From positions 1 through 12,277 of the forward strand of contig SFGJ01000031.1 in the NCBI GenBank assembly GCA_004557655.1: 12,277 nucleotides of DNA. Reading direction: 5' to 3'. Shown piece by piece: positions 12,179-12,277 of this stretch; position 1 is the stretch's first letter, and every line of letters begins with the position of its first letter. The notes beneath the pieces were generated by a model. That model searched no databases and was not told the origin of the DNA. It saw nothing but the letters and a program-made list of their open reading frames with translations. The position numbers were made by a program, and so were the translations under genes. The DNA is from Clostridiales bacterium (lineage in GTDB: Bacteria > Bacillota > Clostridia > Oscillospirales > Oscillospiraceae).

Positions 12179-12277
12179 TAACAATCGTTAAGTAACTACC
12201 CCTCCCGAGATGATCGTGCGATGGTCGGCAATTGTCGAATACCATCGAGTAACACGATTATTACGAATGGGAGGGGT
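12179..12277. repeat. Right terminal inverted repeat / replication origin
   Basis: Exact 99-base inverted copy of the left end. It starts at the base after the ATPase stop codon and finishes the window with GGGAGGGGT. Its inner edge reads TAACAATCGTTAAGTAA, with stop codons in all three frames. The same palindromic potential as the left repeat is present. Confidence 0.97.

Noticed and set aside
1..12277. tRNA genes, CRISPR arrays, integrase, transposase
   Set aside because: No tRNA arm signatures, spaced repeats, recombinase motifs or insertion-sequence ends were seen on either strand.

Overview
The window reads as one complete, very small linear dsDNA virus genome of the phi29 type, most likely infecting an archaeon. 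Its two ends are exact 99-bp inverted copies of each other (1-99 and 12179-12277). Genes fill the space between them almost completely: the leftmost stop codon lies 4 bases from the left repeat, and the rightmost stop codon directly abuts the right repeat. A phi29-subfamily protein-primed DNA polymerase B and a gp16-type packaging ATPase identify the lineage. Capsid, portal, collar and tail-knob proteins follow the phi29 plan.

Layout: two divergent transcription units start from a 221-bp control region (6210-6430) and run outward to the ends. Leftward (late, virion): scaffold, major capsid protein, a 59-aa EF-hand protein, portal, a small membrane protein, a lower-collar-like protein, tail knob, tail/head fibre, and a 52-aa terminal protein of unknown role. 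Rightward (early/replication): eight mostly unrecognised small genes, nearly all joined by ATGA overlaps, including a zinc-ribbon protein, a ribbon-helix-helix-like protein and an OB-fold/SSB-like protein. After these come a 208-nt non-coding stretch full of stable hairpins, a basic protein that is the best terminal-protein candidate, a 17-codon leader ORF, DNA polymerase B and the packaging ATPase.

How it works together (inference from phi29): the terminal protein primes DNA polymerase B at the repeats, and the SSB-like protein coats displaced strands. Scaffold, capsid protein and portal build the prohead, and the ATPase packages the genome. Collar, tail knob with its hydrophobic loop, and fibre recognise and penetrate the cell. 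No integrase, peptidoglycan hydrolase, lysozyme, tRNA or CRISPR is present.

Host: the control region has archaeal-type TATA boxes (TTTATAT) in both directions and Shine-Dalgarno sites precede most genes. There are no wall-degrading enzymes, and none of the 20 called genes ends in TAG (16 TGA, 4 TAA). The last point is what one expects in a host that reads TAG as pyrrolysine, so a wall-less methanogen of the Methanomassiliicoccales (Thermoplasmatota) is my best guess, not a proof. The only gene-free stretches over 150 bp are 6210-6430 and 8437-8644; both are described below.
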